Below, piece after piece: positions 45,701 to 47,304 of a DNA stretch of 47,304 nt; the first letter of the stretch is position 1; every line of letters begins with the position of its first letter. The position numbers were made by a program, and so were the translations under genes. The stretch is from the NCBI GenBank assembly GCA_051008895.1, contig JBPCXI010000052.1, forward strand, positions 1 to 47,304. The letters are read 5' to 3'. Source of the stretch: SMWD01 sp051008895 (GTDB lineage Bacteria > Pseudomonadota > Gammaproteobacteria > Steroidobacterales > GCA-2729495). The notes beneath the pieces are model-generated. The model was not told where the DNA came from. It ran no database searches and saw only the letters and a list, made by a program, of their open reading frames with translations.

Positions 45701-46620
45701 CACCTGCGGACGATGGCCGCTTGATACCGGACACGCCGATCCCGGCCGAAGCGCTGCGCGAGCTGAACGCCCACGCCAACGTGTCAATCGGCGAGCTGGT
45801 GCTGCCGAACGGCGCGGTGAAAGACCTGCTGCTCGACGGGTCGCTGCAGGACGGGTCGTTGCGCATCGAACGCTTTTCCCTGACCGGCGACCGCGGGACG
45901 CTGGCCGGCGAACTGCAAGTGCTGCCCGACCCGGCGGGTTCTCGGATCACTGCTAATATCGACGGTGCGGAAATGACGCTGGGACTGACACCCATCGCTC
46001 CGGGCGCACTCGACCTGCTACCCCACTATGACGTGCAGGTGAAACTCGCCGCGAGTGGCGCGACCTACCGCGAACTGGCGGGATCGCTGGACGGCACCGT
46101 GCGGCTCGTTGGCGGCAGCGGCCAGGTCAAGGGATTTCCCGCGTGGTTCCTGCGTGACGCCACCGCCGAGGTGTTCGACAAAGTGAATCCGTTCAGCAAG
46201 CAAGAGGGATTCACGCGTATACAGTGCGTCACGATCCTGCTGAGGTCTGTCGACGGCCAGGTGGATGGCGTGCCGGCAGTCTTGCTCCAGACCGACAAAC
46301 TGAACATCGTCGGCGTCGCGTACGTCGACCTCAAGACCGAGAAGATCGACGTCAAGATCGAGACGGCAGCGCGCAAGGGTCTCGGTATCGGCGCAGCGGA
46401 CTTCGTTACGCCGTACACGAAGATCGGCGGTACGATGGCCAGTCCGAAACTGGCTTTCGATACCGAGGAAGCGGTCGCGCGGGGCGCCCAGACCGCGGCG
46501 ACGCTGGGTACGTCGTGGATTGCCAAGAAGGTCAAGAGCCGGTTCTTTTCGCCGAAGGATCCCTGCGGCCTGGAAGTCGCGAAGGCCGACGAGGAAATGA
46601 AAGCGAGCGGCGCGAATTGA
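42760..46620 (+). CDS. Large AsmA-family protein
   Basis: This 1286-residue protein has one N-terminal transmembrane helix (about residues 5-27), then LDLGRFKP and the AsmA opening with LLGRRIHIDG and LRAKRIDVSLD. The rest is periplasmic beta-rich repeat. The C-terminal part (GLGIGAADFVTPYTKIGGTMASPKL) is the usual AsmA-like C-terminal region. AsmA, YhdP and TamB relatives form long lipid-conducting bridges between the two membranes, so a role in outer-membrane lipid homeostasis is likely. Repeats of about 100 residues are visible, for example GLVGNAPLE occurring twice. The start is ATG 42760 with a G-rich stretch about 12 bases upstream. It is larger than E. coli AsmA (about 617) and similar in size to YhdP/TamB-class proteins. 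Confidence 0.92.
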   Translation: MRWIRIGLIFAGALLAAIVIVVVLLFTLDLGRFKPLAEEFASDLLGRRIHIDGIFEPSLGREIRVVAEGVRIDNPDWADGDALLRAKRIDVSLDTRALLSLRYLLNNVELDGIVIALEQSADGANNWTLFETDTDEETVAADEPASPLDLLIRQARIRDLAVTYVDPARDSPLRFKAASIDQVQLDSGDVELTLDGDLNGTPVTLDATAGTFADILAAGEVHYELSGGLGEISISSNARIDSLAEPRKPVGQLAISGPNAEYLTDILGIEPVTRGPLNLVATLETVADQMALQVQGDYGEFEIDVVGSFSDLQEFDDVSIDFNAAGPDAATFGGLTGLDGIPADPYSIRGAVRGEGETAIAGNVAIQIGDTEFDLNATIAEFPVIDGAVLSLRVDGPEFGRFNKLLGLPGKLTGPFSLTADLSQSPDGKELVAIAANAQDIQVTVDGEVSTATDFVGTELALSIKGDNLSVIADALDIPDVPAAPFDVSADVSRVNRGVAIDDGIAKLGNDVITIAGLVGNAPLESDTDITVAATGPDLRKTLAMLPVELGSVPARSYRIDGRVHREDAGFEIEDLIATLGAKQQYRVQVDGLVTDAPEFEGSSAQVSAKGPSVAEIAAIAGVSGLPAAAFSVSGTVDRRAAGFGVDGGEVRVGKDALFIDGLVGNAPLEKDTDLQFRAAGPDLVATLKAGGIEVELLPAGSFETAGRIRRRPDHFALDGITARLGGTRAKLAGRLGNLTDFSGTDIDVEIDGDSLAGVAPEISGFRFEDVPFSVASKVRIAKDQLDLAGLKLRIGQGRLDGDASIGMSPMLGSGSVSVAANGPNISEWVPRFAEFVPADAPFDLTGAVRWHDEHLTVDRLVLELAKGRIAANGEVDIEEFSKTDFDLDAQITSISNLGRIAGMELPDQPLTLSARLDGSPRALTLSDFRLTAGPSDLAGTATYDTSGDQPRVDVDLTSRFLDPTPFLPPDDAETAPAAAAPADDGRLIPDTPIPAEALRELNAHANVSIGELVLPNGAVKDLLLDGSLQDGSLRIERFSLTGDRGTLAGELQVLPDPAGSRITANIDGAEMTLGLTPIAPGALDLLPHYDVQVKLAASGATYRELAGSLDGTVRLVGGSGQVKGFPAWFLRDATAEVFDKVNPFSKQEGFTRIQCVTILLRSVDGQVDGVPAVLLQTDKLNIVGVAYVDLKTEKIDVKIETAARKGLGIGAADFVTPYTKIGGTMASPKLAFDTEEAVARGAQTAATLGTSWIAKKVKSRFFSPKDPCGLEVAKADEEMKASGAN

Positions 46621-46643
46621 GTATTCGAACCCGAGCGTGACAG

Positions 46644-46676
46644 GATAGGTGAAAAGATAGGTGAAAAGATAAAATG
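46644..46676 (+). repeat. 12-bp tandem repeat carrying duplicated ribosome-site-like sequence
   Basis: The unit GATAGGTGAAAA occurs twice and is followed by GATA and the start codon region. Each copy contains AGGTGA, so the gene has two stacked Shine-Dalgarno-like sites; the nearer is about 10 bases from ATG 46674. Confidence 0.85.
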
Positions 46677-47304
46677 AATTTTTTAAGAGCCCTGTTCCTG
46701 TCGCTGCTGCTGATCTCGCTGCAGATCAATGCGCAGGACGCGAATGAAACTGGCGCGGAAAGCCCGGCATTACCGGCAATCCCCGACGACGAATTCGATC
46801 GCGGAACGCCGCTGCGGACCGCGGCAGGATTTCTCGCGACGGCGGACAAAGGCGACTACGAGACCGCGGCCGAATACCTCGACCTTCGCAACCTCTTCGG
46901 TGAAGCAACTCAGTTGACGGGCGCCCAGCTTGCCCGCCGTCTGGACGTCATCGCCAAGCGGGCCGAGTTTGCCGACGTTGACGAACTGGTCGACGATCCG
47001 GCCGGCCGCGACAGCGACAACCTGCCCTCCTACCGGGATTCGATCGGAGTCGTGGTCCACAAAGGCAAGGAAGTCCGGCTGCTGATGCAGCGGGTACCGC
47101 GAGGCGACGGCGTTTATATCTGGAAGGTATCCAATGCCACGGTGTCGCTGATACCGGAACTCTACGCAGCCTACGGCTACCCCGAGACCATCGAAGCACT
47201 GCGTCGAAACGTGCCGCCCGTCGTCGTGCTGGGCTTCGATCTATTTATATGGATCATCGTGCTCGCGGTCGCGGTACTCGCCTACGTGCTGGTCTATCTG
47301 ATTG
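46674..47304 (+). CDS. Mechanosensitive ion channel family protein (5' part only)
   Basis: The frame starts at ATG 46674 and is still open at the window edge (about 210 residues). It has a signal peptide (hydrophobic LFLSLLLISL, cleavage near NAQ), then RGTPLRTAAGFLATADKGDYETAAEYLDLR, whose opening RGTP and GDYETAAEYLDL are typical of the periplasmic N-terminal domain of a large MscS-like channel subgroup. A hydrophobic segment (VVVLGFDLFIWIIVLAVAVL) near residues 180-208 begins the membrane part. The pore domain lies outside the window, so the family call rests on the N-terminal part. It follows the AsmA gene by 53 bases on the same strand and may be co-transcribed. Confidence 0.72.
   Translation, partial: MNFLRALFLSLLLISLQINAQDANETGAESPALPAIPDDEFDRGTPLRTAAGFLATADKGDYETAAEYLDLRNLFGEATQLTGAQLARRLDVIAKRAEFADVDELVDDPAGRDSDNLPSYRDSIGVVVHKGKEVRLLMQRVPRGDGVYIWKVSNATVSLIPELYAAYGYPETIEALRRNVPPVVVLGFDLFIWIIVLAVAVLAYVLVYLI

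Overview
The window is about 47 kb of GC-rich bacterial DNA that is almost fully coding, with no gap above about 200 bases. I see no rRNA, tRNA, CRISPR array, transposase or prophage gene. The gene content (GlgP/GlgX/GlgB/GlgC/MalQ/GlgA, NifJ-type pyruvate oxidoreductase, AsmA, LssY_C lipoproteins, DUF3604 with arylsulfatase, GGDEF-EAL, lipoproteins and periplasmic adaptors) points to a Gram-negative bacterium, most likely a gammaproteobacterium. A marine or sediment lineage such as Woeseiales is a low-confidence guess from gene content only.

Layout. (1) 63-11904 is a glycogen island with blocks on both strands: glgP-glgX (+), glgB (-), glgC-malQ (+) and glgA (-). Upstream of glgA on the same strand are a small RRM RNA-binding protein and a lysine/alanine-rich DUF2934 protein. 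Together these genes make ADP-glucose, polymerise and branch glucan, and take it apart again. (2) 12086-16671 (-) holds nifJ and a translationally coupled dihydroorotate-dehydrogenase-like flavoprotein, which could receive pyruvate made from glycogen under low oxygen.

(3) 16843-34974 (+) is the most interesting region, an apparent 18-kb unit. In order it encodes a GAF-HlyD membrane fusion protein, an M50 zinc-protease-HlyD fusion, a short SecA-like ATPase, a periplasmic adaptor with a SPOR-like tail, a 2491-residue surface-type protein and a GGDEF-EAL protein. The giant protein has an N-terminal LEPR-XLL-like motif, DUF4347, LamG domains, eight near-identical 91-residue Ig-like repeats, cadherin-like domains and a C-terminal membrane anchor. 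I read this as a candidate dedicated export and sorting system for one giant surface protein, tied to cyclic-di-GMP turnover by an ATGA start/stop overlap.

(4) 35074-36434 (+) holds a class I fructose-bisphosphate aldolase with a clear intrinsic terminator, followed by a small secreted protein whose signal-peptide region overlaps that terminator. (5) 36443-42597 (-) holds a DUF3604 protein, an arylsulfatase and two tandem LssY_C paralogues. (6) 42760-47304 (+) holds a large AsmA-family protein and the 5' part of a mechanosensitive channel gene that runs off the window.

Several starts were moved from the longest reading frame: glgC, the dihydroorotate-dehydrogenase-like gene, the SPOR-tailed adaptor, the aldolase, the sulfatase and both LssY_C genes. 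All family assignments come from reading motifs by eye; no database search was run.
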